Shown one piece after another: positions 32,920 through 41,387 of a DNA stretch of 64,000 nt. The notes under the pieces are model-generated. The model did not search any database. It worked only from the letters and a program-made list of their open reading frames with translations, and was not told the DNA's origin. The translations under genes were made by a program, and so were the position numbers. Every line of letters starts with the position of its first letter. Within the stretch, counting starts at the first letter, position 1. The DNA comes from Litorivivens sp041624475 (GTDB lineage: Bacteria; Pseudomonadota; Gammaproteobacteria; Pseudomonadales; Spongiibacteraceae): NCBI RefSeq assembly GCF_041624475.1, contig NZ_JBFJUX010000003.1:316853-380852 (forward strand), given 5' to 3'.

Positions 32920-34080
32920 ATGGATTTCGAACTGAATGAAGACCAGCGCGCCTTTCAGGAAACGGCGCGCCAGTTCGCGCAGGATGTCATGGCGCCCAAG
33001 GCTGCGGAATGGGACGCAAAGCAGATTTTTCCCAAAGACGTGCTGCGTCAGGCGGGCGAGCTGGGCTTTATGGGGCTGTACACGCCACAATCCGAGGGAG
33101 GCATTGATCTGTCTCGTCTCGATTCCGCCATTATTCTGGAAGAGCTGGCGGCGGCCTGCCCCTCTACGGCGGCTTATATCAGCATCCACAATATGGCGCT
33201 GAATATGGTGGCGCGCTACGGCAGCGAACAGGTGCGAAGGACTTTCTGCCCCGAGCTGACCACCGGTGAGTTGCTTGCTTCCTACTGCCTAACGGAACCG
33301 AATGCGGGTTCCGACGCCGGCAACCTGAAAACCCGCGCAGTGCGCGACGGCGAGATGTACCGGCTGACCGGCAGCAAAGCCTTTATCTCCGGTGCCGGGG
33401 ATTCTGATGTGCTGGTGGTAATGGCCCGCACCGGTACTGAGGGCCCCAAAGGCATCAGTGCCTTTGCCATTCCCGCTGACGCGCCGGGTATCAGTTATGG
33501 CAAAAAAGAAGAGAAAATGGGTTGGAACAGCCAGCCCACTCGCGCCATCAGCTTTGATGAGGTTGCAGTGCCTGTGGCCAATCGTCTGGGCGAAGAGGGG
33601 CAGGGTTTTGCCATTGCCATGGAAGGGCTGGACGGGGGGCGAATCAATATCGCGACCTGCTCGATTGGTGCCGCCCAGGCCTGTTTGCAGTTTGCCTTGA
33701 GTCATGTGTCTGAGCGTGAACAGTTCGGTCAGCGCATTGCCGAGTTTCAGAACACCCAGTTCAAGCTGGCGGATATGCTTACCGAGCTTGTGGCTGCCCG
33801 GCAGATGGTGCGTATGGCTGCTTTCAAACTCGACAGCAATCACTCGGAAAAAACCGCTTACTGTGCCATGGCCAAACGCTTTGCCACCGATGTTGGATTT
33901 GAGGTGTGCAATCAGGCCCTGCAATTGCACGGCGGTTACGGTTACATTCGGGAGTACCCGGTGGAGCGTTTTCTGCGCGACAGCCGGGTGCACCAGATTC
34001 TGGAAGGCACCAACGAGATCATGCGCGTGATTTTGTCGCGCCGCATTCTGATGGAAGGTATGACGGAGATGCTCAGATGA
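32920..34080 (+). CDS. acyl-CoA dehydrogenase (probable isobutyryl-CoA dehydrogenase)
   Basis: 386 residues with the ACAD fold. Seen: the substrate/FAD loop CLTEPNAGSDAG, QLHGGYGYIREYPVER and catalytic Glu in HQILEGTNEIM. Position inside the valine operon points to isobutyryl-CoA to methacrylyl-CoA, with electrons passed to ETF. The start follows CGGAGGG. Its stop overlaps the next start (ATGA). Confidence 0.92.
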   Translation: MDFELNEDQRAFQETARQFAQDVMAPKAAEWDAKQIFPKDVLRQAGELGFMGLYTPQSEGGIDLSRLDSAIILEELAAACPSTAAYISIHNMALNMVARYGSEQVRRTFCPELTTGELLASYCLTEPNAGSDAGNLKTRAVRDGEMYRLTGSKAFISGAGDSDVLVVMARTGTEGPKGISAFAIPADAPGISYGKKEEKMGWNSQPTRAISFDEVAVPVANRLGEEGQGFAIAMEGLDGGRINIATCSIGAAQACLQFALSHVSEREQFGQRIAEFQNTQFKLADMLTELVAARQMVRMAAFKLDSNHSEKTAYCAMAKRFATDVGFEVCNQALQLHGGYGYIREYPVERFLRDSRVHQILEGTNEIMRVILSRRILMEGMTEMLR

Positions 34081-34865
34081 CAAAAAGCCCGACACCGAAA
34101 CTTAAACTGGAGCGCGACGGCCACGTTGCGATCATTACCATCGACAACCCGGCTGCGAACACCTGGGATGGCGACAGCCTGCCCGGGCTGAAGACGATTG
34201 TCGATGGTTTGAATAAAGACAAAGACATCTACGCACTGGTAGTGACCGGCGAAGGCGAGAAATTTTTCTCTGCCGGGGCAGACCTGAAAATGTTCGCCGA
34301 TGGGGACAAGGACAATGCCCGCAAAATGGCCGATGCCTTTGGCGAAGCCTTTGAAGCCCTTGCGGATTTTCGAGGGGTGGCGATTGCGGCGGTGAACGGT
34401 TATGCCATGGGCGGCGGCCTGGAGTTCGCACTGGCCTGCGATATTCGTATTGTGGAAGAGCAGGCGCAGATGGCCTTGCCGGAAGCGCGCGTCGGACTGC
34501 TGCCCTGTGCTGGCGGCACTCAGCGTCTGAGCTGGCTGGTGGGCGAGGCCTGGGCAGCGAAGATGATTCTTTGCAACGAGCGAATCAACGCGGCGACTGC
34601 TGAGAAAATCGGCTTGGCCCAGGAAGTGGTTCCCAAAGGCGAATCGCTCAAGCGTGCAGTGGAGCTGGCGCATCAGGTCGCCAAGCAGAGCCCGTCCAGT
34701 GTTGCGGCTTGCAAGAAGCTGATTCGCGGCGCTCGAGAGCGCGCCATGAACCCGCAATTGCCGCTGGAACGCGAGTTGTTTGTCGATTTGTTCGATACCC
34801 AGGATCAGGTGGAAGGGGTGCAGGCCTTTCTCGATAAACGTGAACCGGAGTGGAAAAATGCCTGA
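34077..34865 (+). CDS. enoyl-CoA hydratase (probable methacrylyl-CoA hydratase)
   Basis: 262-residue crotonase-fold protein. Oxyanion-hole segments are FFSAGADLKMF and NGYAMGGGLEFALACD; the catalytic Glu region is LPEARVGLLPCAGGTQRL. In this operon it should hydrate methacrylyl-CoA to 3-hydroxyisobutyryl-CoA. The ATG at 34077 overlaps the dehydrogenase stop by 4 bases; the next gene overlaps its end by 8 bases. Confidence 0.9.
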   Translation: MTKSPTPKLKLERDGHVAIITIDNPAANTWDGDSLPGLKTIVDGLNKDKDIYALVVTGEGEKFFSAGADLKMFADGDKDNARKMADAFGEAFEALADFRGVAIAAVNGYAMGGGLEFALACDIRIVEEQAQMALPEARVGLLPCAGGTQRLSWLVGEAWAAKMILCNERINAATAEKIGLAQEVVPKGESLKRAVELAHQVAKQSPSSVAACKKLIRGARERAMNPQLPLERELFVDLFDTQDQVEGVQAFLDKREPEWKNA

Positions 34866-36006
34866 GCCCGGCCCCGTTATTTTTGAGGAAGTGGACGCCG
34901 CCAACGGCAAAGCTATTGGTGTGATAACCCTCAGCGTCGAGAAAACCCTTAACTCTCTGACCCTGCCAATGGTTGATTTGATGCTGGCCCAGTTACAGGA
35001 CTGGCAGCACGACGATCGCATTGCCGCGGTCTGGCTGCAGGGTACTGGCGAGAAGGCCTTCTGTGCTGGCGGCGACGTTCAGGAACTTTATCGTTCGGCG
35101 ACCAAAACCCCTGGCGGCCCCTGTGTGGAGGCGGAAACTTTTTTCGAGCGCGAATATCGCCTCGATTACCTGCTTCATATTTATCCCAAGCCGGTGGTGT
35201 GTTGGGGCGACGGCATTGTTATGGGCGGCGGCCTGGGTCTGTTTATGGGCTGCAGCCATGCGATTGTTACCGAGAAAACCCGCATTGCCATGCCGGAAAT
35301 CACCATTGCCCTCTACCCGGATGTGGGGGGCACCTGGTTTCTGAATCGCATGCCGGGCAAAACCGGTTTGTTTGTGGCACTGACTGCAGCCTCCATCAAT
35401 GCCGCGGATACGCTTTATGCTGGCATGGCGCGTTACTTTGCCCTGCGGGCCCGCAAAGCGGAGATTTTTGACCTCGTCAAAGGGCTGGACTGGAAAGCTG
35501 ATGATGCCGCTAACAAGAATCTGCTAACAGAAACGCTGAAATCACACACTGCTGCCAGGGCGACGCAGGAAGATGGCAGTGAGCTGGTCAGTGCGATTGC
35601 CGAGCACCGAGAGCTGATCGATCGGGTGTGCAGTGCCAGCGATCTGGAAACGGTGGTTAACAATATTCTCGCTATTGAGTCTGATGACAAGTGGCTGGAG
35701 AAAGCCAAGGCCAGTCTGGCCCACGGCTCGCCCATCACCGCGCACAATATCTGGCAGCAGCTCAAGCGCGGCGAAGCCCTGTCACTTGAAGAGGTTTTCC
35801 AGTTCGAGTTAATGCTGTCGACTACCGTCGTACGTCACCCAGAATTTGCCGAAGGCGTGCGCGCCTTGCTGATCGATAAGGACAAAAACCCCAGGTGGAT
35901 CTATCCCTCAGTTGAGGAAGTCCCGGCAGAGCTGATTGAGCAATTTTTCACACCGCCGTGGCCGCAAAATCCGCTGGCGGATATCGCCGAACTGAAGAGG
36001 GCCTGA
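34858..36006 (+). CDS. 3-hydroxyisobutyryl-CoA hydrolase
   Basis: 382 residues, longer than hydratases, with the HIBCH signatures FCAGGDVQELY, GDGIVMGGGLGLFMGCSHAIVTEKT, the catalytic region MPEITIALYPDVGGTWFLNRMPG and a C-terminal LSLEEVFQFELMLS domain. It hydrolyses 3-hydroxyisobutyryl-CoA to free 3-hydroxyisobutyrate, the substrate of the downstream mmsB product. The ATG at 34858 overlaps the hydratase end by 8 bases. Confidence 0.92.
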   Translation: MPEPGPVIFEEVDAANGKAIGVITLSVEKTLNSLTLPMVDLMLAQLQDWQHDDRIAAVWLQGTGEKAFCAGGDVQELYRSATKTPGGPCVEAETFFEREYRLDYLLHIYPKPVVCWGDGIVMGGGLGLFMGCSHAIVTEKTRIAMPEITIALYPDVGGTWFLNRMPGKTGLFVALTAASINAADTLYAGMARYFALRARKAEIFDLVKGLDWKADDAANKNLLTETLKSHTAARATQEDGSELVSAIAEHRELIDRVCSASDLETVVNNILAIESDDKWLEKAKASLAHGSPITAHNIWQQLKRGEALSLEEVFQFELMLSTTVVRHPEFAEGVRALLIDKDKNPRWIYPSVEEVPAELIEQFFTPPWPQNPLADIAELKRA

Positions 36007-36007
36007 C

Positions 36008-36901
36008 ATGAGCACAGTTGCATTTATCGGTCTGGGAAATATGGGTGGCCCGATGGCGATCAATCTCGCCAAGGCTGGCCATAGCGTCACAGCCTTTGAT
36101 CTTTCAGATAAGGCGCTGGCGGCGGTTAAAGCTGAAGGCGTTAATACTGCCTCGTCGGCACGGGCCGCGATCGAGGGTGTCGACGCCGTTATTTCCATGC
36201 TGCCCGCCGGCCAGCATGTGTTGTCAGTTTATCTGGACGAGACTAACGGCATTCTTAAATCTTTGCCCAAAGGCGCACTGGTTCTGGATTGCTCCACCAT
36301 TGATGCAGAAAGTGCCCGCGAATTGGCAGCAGCTGGTACAGAGTTGGGAATTGGCGTGATGGATGCGCCAGTCTCTGGCGGTGTTGCTGCAGCGCAGGCG
36401 GGAACGCTGAGCTTTATGTGCGGTGGCAAGACTGACGATTTTGAACGCGCCCGAGCGATCCTGGCGGGCATGGGCAAGAATATTTTTCACGCGGGCGATC
36501 ATGGCGCGGGGCAGGTTGCCAAAATGTGCAACAACATGCTGCTGGCGATCCATATGATTGGCACAAGCGAGGCTCTGCAGCTGGGTGCCAACAATGGCCT
36601 CGATCCGAAAGTGCTGTCCGAGATCATGCTGGCTAGCTCCGGGCGCAACTGGTCGCTGGAGGTCTACAATCCCTATCCAGGCGTGCAGGAGAACTCCGCT
36701 GCGAGTAAGGGTTACCAGCCGGGCTTTATGGTGGACTTGATGATCAAGGACCTGGGGCTTGCGATGGAAAACAGTATTTCCAGTAAAAGCTCGGTGCCGC
36801 TGGGTTCTCTGGCCCGTAGCCTCTATACGGCCCACGGTCTGGCTGGAAACGGACAGAAGGATTTCTCGAGTATTCTCAATCTGTTTCGCACCAACGATTA
36901 G
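36008..36901 (+). CDS. mmsB: 3-hydroxyisobutyrate dehydrogenase
   Basis: 297 residues. The Rossmann N-terminus FIGLGNMGGPMAINLAKAGH, substrate loop DAPVSGGVAAAQAGTL and catalytic Lys in GAGQVAKMCNNMLL define the family. It oxidises 3-hydroxyisobutyrate to methylmalonate semialdehyde with NAD, feeding MmsA, the first enzyme of the same operon. It starts 1 base after the hydrolase stop. Confidence 0.95.
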   Translation: MSTVAFIGLGNMGGPMAINLAKAGHSVTAFDLSDKALAAVKAEGVNTASSARAAIEGVDAVISMLPAGQHVLSVYLDETNGILKSLPKGALVLDCSTIDAESARELAAAGTELGIGVMDAPVSGGVAAAQAGTLSFMCGGKTDDFERARAILAGMGKNIFHAGDHGAGQVAKMCNNMLLAIHMIGTSEALQLGANNGLDPKVLSEIMLASSGRNWSLEVYNPYPGVQENSAASKGYQPGFMVDLMIKDLGLAMENSISSKSSVPLGSLARSLYTAHGLAGNGQKDFSSILNLFRTND

Positions 36902-37218
36902 ATGCCATCACTGCGGCCTCCTGCCGGCTTTGCCCGAGCATACCGAGGCCGTACTCCTACCAAACCCACCCACCTATGCGCAGGGAAGGCTGCGGCTTAA
37001 TAGCTGCTACTTAACCGGTTTCCAGGGCATGCCTGCCAGCCGCCGGGCTTAGCCAGTACCTCCGCGACACCACTTACCGTGTCGCGATCAATTTGCCGAT
37101 TACAGCACTGTTTTGAAAAGCTGCGTAAATTTTCTGTCGCTTTTTGCGGACAAACCTATTATTTTTTTAGAACTATAAAAATGTACCACCAATAACAAAA
37201 ATAGTTGTAAGGGGAAGT
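36902..37218. other. noncoding gap between mmsB and the cholesterol-oxidase-like gene
   Basis: About 317 bases without a convincing gene. It has an 8-bp hairpin CGCGACAC...GTGTCGCG (37063-37086) with no T run, then an AT-rich stretch (37141-37210) probably carrying the promoter, and GTAAGGGG as ribosome-binding site. Confidence 0.5.
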
Positions 37219-38973
37219 ATGTCTTCTGATAACTCTCCTCAGGCAAAGCCTGAGCTGTCTCGCCGCCGTTTTCTGAAAAGTTCCGCAATTGTTTCTGCTG
37301 CCGCCTGGGTTCCGGCCTTTCGCGTGGGAATCGCTGAGGCGAGCGACTGTGTGCCGCCACCGAACCTGCCTGCGCATCTGAATGTGTTCAAACAGGGTTT
37401 TGAGAACTGGTCCAAGGGCATCGTTATCGATTCCCTCTGGACCTGCGCACCGCGTTCAGCGCAGGAGTGTGTTGATCTTGTGAACTGGGCCGCGGCGCAG
37501 GGCTGGCAGGTACGCCCACGTGGCGCAATGCATAACTGGTCGCCCATTCACGTAACTCCCGATATGGACTGTCAGACTCAGGTGATTCTGCTGAATACGG
37601 TCGACTACCTGGCCAATATCAGCATGGATTATGGCTGGGCGCTGCCGGCTGTGCGGGCCCAGGCGGGCGTGTATATGGAAGATCTGCTGGGCTTTGTCGA
37701 AGCCCACAACCTGGGGATGACGGCCGTGCCTGCACCGGGGGATGTCACTGTTGGCGGTGTGCTGGCAGTGGATGCTCACGGTACGGCGGTCCCAGCTGTT
37801 GGCGAGCAGCGTGCGCCGGGTCACAGCTATGGCAGTCTGTCGAATCTTGTGCTGGAAGTCACCGTTGTGGCCTGGGACAAAAAGGCCAACGCCTATACTC
37901 TGCAAACCATCGATCGACGCGACCGCGATGCGGCTGCGGTGATCACCAACCTCGGCCGGGTGCTGGTGGTGGAGGCTGTCTTCCAGCTTGGTGAAAATCA
38001 AAAGCTGCGCTGCCAGAGCTTCACTGATATTCACGTGGACGAGCTGCTGGGGCCGCCGGAATCTAATGGCCGCACGGTTGCGCACTACCTTGATAAGGCC
38101 GGGCGCATGGAAGTCATCTGGTTTCCTTTTACCGACAAGCCCTGGCTGAAAGTGTGGAGTGTGGCCCCGCAAAAACCACTGTTTTCACGTGAAGTGACCG
38201 AACCCTATAACTACCCCTTCTCGGACAATATGCCCGATGAAATTGAAGAAATGGCGCGTTCCCTGACACGTGACAACAAAGCGTCGACGCCATTGTTTGG
38301 ACAGATGATGTACAACGTCACCACCGCCGGTCTGGCCGCAACGCAATCGGGTGATATTTGGGGTGAGTCAAAGAACACGCTGCTCTATATCAAGCCGTCT
38401 ACGCTGCGTATTGAAGCCAGCGGCTATGCGGTGCTCACACGGCGCAGTAATGTGCAGCGCGTGATTCATGACTTTGCCGAAAAATTTAAAGACATGGTGG
38501 CGGCCTACGAGGCGATGGGCGAATATCCCATCAATATGCCAGTGGAGATTCGGGTCACCGGTCTCGATCAGCCCGATGAGGTCGATGGTATTTCGGCTGA
38601 GGCGCCGATGCTGTCGGCCATTCGCCCGGTCGAGCAGCACCCGGAATGGGACGTGGCGGTGTGGTTCGATTGCCTGAGCTTCGTCGGTACCGATATGTCA
38701 CACGCCTTCAATGCCGAAATGGAGCAGTGGCTGCACAGCCGCTTCAAGGGTGACGAGGCCATGGTCAGGCCGGAGTGGTCTAAAGGTTGGGCCTACCGGC
38801 CCGAGGCCGCGTGGACGGATACGGATTATCTGTCGCGTGTAATTCCCAAAGGGCACTGCGATGGTCGGCCCCAAAGTTCAGGGTGGAACGCGGCGATCAG
38901 ATGTCTGGATAAATTTGATCCACTGCGGGTTTTCACCAACGACTTTATCGACGCTCTGATGCAGCAGCGCTAA
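37219..38973 (+). CDS. Tat-exported VAO-type flavoprotein, cholesterol oxidase (type II)-like
   Basis: 584 residues. The N-terminus has a twin-arginine signal (SRRRFLKSS, hydrophobic AIVSAAAWV). The FAD_binding_4 domain (about 70-250) has RPRGAMHNWSP, whose His105 matches the covalent-FAD His of Brevibacterium-type cholesterol oxidase, and VAVDAHGTAVPA-like loops. The C-terminal substrate domain keeps the active-site Glu (Glu298, MEVIWFPF) and the Glu-X-Arg pair (Glu443, Arg445 in VEIRVTG) of that enzyme. It should oxidise a 3-hydroxysterol or a similar bulky alcohol with O2, outside the cytoplasm. The substrate is not proven. Confidence 0.85.
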   Translation: MSSDNSPQAKPELSRRRFLKSSAIVSAAAWVPAFRVGIAEASDCVPPPNLPAHLNVFKQGFENWSKGIVIDSLWTCAPRSAQECVDLVNWAAAQGWQVRPRGAMHNWSPIHVTPDMDCQTQVILLNTVDYLANISMDYGWALPAVRAQAGVYMEDLLGFVEAHNLGMTAVPAPGDVTVGGVLAVDAHGTAVPAVGEQRAPGHSYGSLSNLVLEVTVVAWDKKANAYTLQTIDRRDRDAAAVITNLGRVLVVEAVFQLGENQKLRCQSFTDIHVDELLGPPESNGRTVAHYLDKAGRMEVIWFPFTDKPWLKVWSVAPQKPLFSREVTEPYNYPFSDNMPDEIEEMARSLTRDNKASTPLFGQMMYNVTTAGLAATQSGDIWGESKNTLLYIKPSTLRIEASGYAVLTRRSNVQRVIHDFAEKFKDMVAAYEAMGEYPINMPVEIRVTGLDQPDEVDGISAEAPMLSAIRPVEQHPEWDVAVWFDCLSFVGTDMSHAFNAEMEQWLHSRFKGDEAMVRPEWSKGWAYRPEAAWTDTDYLSRVIPKGHCDGRPQSSGWNAAIRCLDKFDPLRVFTNDFIDALMQQR

Positions 38974-39014
38974 TCAATCGGCCGGGCGCGAACCGCCCGG
39001 CAAATCATCGCTGT

Positions 39015-40310
39015 TTAGCGGTATTGGTAGCTGTGAATACTCGCATCGTGGTCCCACAAATCCTCGCCGGCCACCAGCGCCGTGTAATCGGACGGTGCAG
39101 GGGGCTGGTTGGCTTCATCAATCAGAATATCCCAGGCCAGCACGGCTTTACCATCGGCTTCCGGGCAGTCTGCCAGGGGCTGACAAACAGCCTTGCCATT
39201 CACCGCGGCGACCGGGGCCGACAGGCCGATATCCGGACGCTTGATCAGTAAGCCCAGCACGCCCAGCGCTTCATCTTCCAGAGCTTCACAGTCTTCAATC
39301 CAGAAACGGCCGTGGCTGTCACTGAGTTTAGCGGTGCCGAATTTTACATACTCCTGCGGCAGGTAGGGATCGACCTGCAGTAGTTTCAGGATCGCCTCCA
39401 TATCATCGCCGGCAATGCCCATCACGCGGCGCAAGCGGTGAATATAGACAGGTGCCATGGCGCGCCATTGTTCAGCAGTCATGCTCCAGGCCGCTTCCTC
39501 GCCGTGATCGCGCATGATGGAGGTATAGCAGGCTCGCTGCAGCAGGTGAACGTCCAGCGAAAACTCCTTGCACTGCCGGGCCAGTACCGGATGCGCCAGA
39601 TCTTCCAGCCTAAAGTCGGGTTTCAGCGGACCGCTGTAATCCATCATGCCATCGTCGGCAGAGTCGATGGGGGCAAATTCAAAACTGGCGGCGCGTGATT
39701 GTTTTACCTGCGGCAGTACCTCACAGTCTTCCACCAGAATCAGATCGTCCCCGAGAAAGACCTCCCAGCGGCAGGGGCCCTCTGCTGGTACTTCACCGTG
39801 GGGCGGGCGGAATATCGGGCGGCAGCGGGCACGCTGGTTTACGGCCATGACTGTGGCATCGAAGGTCGGATCTTCCATGTGGTGGCAGATCTGGGTTTCG
39901 GATTTCGGGTCCGCATTGGTCAGGCGACGTACGTGGTTATAAGCGCCGCAGTAGGGCAGCCAGAACTGCCCTTTTTCGGGTGACTGCAGGGCAAAGTGAA
40001 ACTGCAGGAAGGTGTGGGGCGCGCCAATGTCGAACTGAAAGGCCTTGAGAATGGTTTCCACATTATCGCCACCGATATTGAGCAGCGTGCGGTTGCGGTA
40101 ATTGTAGATTGGGCTTGAGCCCATCCACTCGTCACAGGCTGCCTGGGTCTGGGCGCTCATGCCGTAGGTCATGGCCAGTTGCGGCATGATGGCCCGATCG
40201 TGAATATGGTTGGCCAGCATGACTTCGCGTCCGTACCAGGCAAGGGTCGAGTGGTCCAGATCGGTCAGCTTGAAATCCGGGCGGTAATCACCGCTATAGT
40301 CTGCTTTCAT
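39015..40310 (-). CDS. internally duplicated protein of unknown function
   Basis: 431 residues from the ATG at 40310. Two homologous halves are visible: MKADYSGDYRPDFKLTDL with IYNYRNRTLLNIGGDN..ETILK, and MMDYSGPLKPDFRLEDL with VYIHRLRRVMGIAGDD..EAILK. The first half keeps CHHMEDPTFD, absent from the second. No signal peptide or membrane segment; soluble. I do not recognise the family. A further ATG at 40376 would add 22 residues without a ribosome-binding site. It converges on the cholesterol-oxidase-like gene and diverges from the dehydrogenase at 40464, so it may belong to the same pathway. Confidence 0.72.
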   Translation of the reverse strand: MKADYSGDYRPDFKLTDLDHSTLAWYGREVMLANHIHDRAIMPQLAMTYGMSAQTQAACDEWMGSSPIYNYRNRTLLNIGGDNVETILKAFQFDIGAPHTFLQFHFALQSPEKGQFWLPYCGAYNHVRRLTNADPKSETQICHHMEDPTFDATVMAVNQRARCRPIFRPPHGEVPAEGPCRWEVFLGDDLILVEDCEVLPQVKQSRAASFEFAPIDSADDGMMDYSGPLKPDFRLEDLAHPVLARQCKEFSLDVHLLQRACYTSIMRDHGEEAAWSMTAEQWRAMAPVYIHRLRRVMGIAGDDMEAILKLLQVDPYLPQEYVKFGTAKLSDSHGRFWIEDCEALEDEALGVLGLLIKRPDIGLSAPVAAVNGKAVCQPLADCPEADGKAVLAWDILIDEANQPPAPSDYTALVAGEDLWDHDASIHSYQYR

Positions 40311-40463
40311 GTCTTTATTATCCGCGTGTGGAGTGGCTGGCTGATTCTGCGTATTAAGGTAACAGGTATTGACCATATATTAAAATGGATATTTACTAAA
40401 ATTGCTTTTGTATGCTAGCGTGTCCGGGAGTTCCAGCGCACAACAACGATAAGGTAAATCAGA

Positions 40464-41327
40464 ATGACTCAAGTGGGATATATCGGTCTGGGCAATATTG
40501 GCAAGCCCATGTGCTCCGTGCTGATAAAAAACGGGGCCGAGAAGGGCATTCAGGTAACGGTGTTTGATGTAGTTGCAGAGCCCGTGGCTGAAATGGCCGA
40601 GTTGGGAGCGAAGGCTGCTGATTCCGTTGCCAGTCTTGCCGCCGAGTGCGACGTGATCGGTGTCTGTGTTCGCGATGACAAGGACGTGGATGCCATTCTC
40701 TACGGTGACGAGGGCATGCTAACCAATGGCCGTTCCGGTGCCGTTATCGCAATTCACAGTACCGTGACCCGAACCAACATGCTTCGCTGGGCCAAGGATG
40801 CGGCAGAGTTTGATATTCACGTGATCGATGCACCGATTACCGGTGGTGCCTCTGGCGCGGCAGACGGCAGCCTGTGCATTATGGTGGGCGCTGAGGAAGC
40901 CGCATTGGGAAAAGCCCTGCCGATGCTGGAGTGTACTTCGAAACGCGTAGTACATGGCGGCGAAGTGGGCTCCGGCGTGGTCTTGAAACTGGCCAATAAC
41001 CTGATGACCTATGCCGCCTTTACCGCTGTCAGCGAGGGTGTCGCACTGATGAAAAAGGCGGGCCTTAACCCAGAAGATCTGTACGCAGTTGGCGACGTCA
41101 ACGGCATTATCACGCCATCGGCCAAGCAGTTTATCACCGGCCGTGAAGGGTTGTTGGCTGGCTGTACCGAAGAGCAGATGGACGAGTTTTTTGGCCCCTT
41201 TGCCGGGCTGGGAGAAAAAGACCTCGATCACGCGCTGGCACTTTGCCGAGAGCTGAACCTGGAGCTGCCGGCGACCGAGACGGTTAGAAAGAATATTCGC
41301 CAGACCTTTTTGAAAGGACAGGCTTAG
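40464..41327 (+). CDS. NAD(P)-dependent beta-hydroxyacid dehydrogenase family protein
   Basis: 287 residues, 3-hydroxyisobutyrate dehydrogenase superfamily. Rossmann motif YIGLGNIGKPM, substrate loop DAPITGGASGAADGSL, and catalytic Lys in VVLKLANNLM. It is clearly distinct from mmsB at 36008. It heads a three-gene run with an ALDH and an SDR, so it may act on another hydroxyacid or alcohol. Start ATG at 40464 after GATAAGG. Confidence 0.88.
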   Translation: MTQVGYIGLGNIGKPMCSVLIKNGAEKGIQVTVFDVVAEPVAEMAELGAKAADSVASLAAECDVIGVCVRDDKDVDAILYGDEGMLTNGRSGAVIAIHSTVTRTNMLRWAKDAAEFDIHVIDAPITGGASGAADGSLCIMVGAEEAALGKALPMLECTSKRVVHGGEVGSGVVLKLANNLMTYAAFTAVSEGVALMKKAGLNPEDLYAVGDVNGIITPSAKQFITGREGLLAGCTEEQMDEFFGPFAGLGEKDLDHALALCRELNLELPATETVRKNIRQTFLKGQA

Positions 41328-41387
41328 CATTTAGCAGCATATGACTCGGGCGCCCGGCGCCTACCTATCGAAAAAGGATCCTCTTTT

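Noticed and set aside
33942..35021. 359-residue minus-strand open frame across the valine operon.
   Set aside because: Covers the ends of two confidently read genes and has no recognisable domain.
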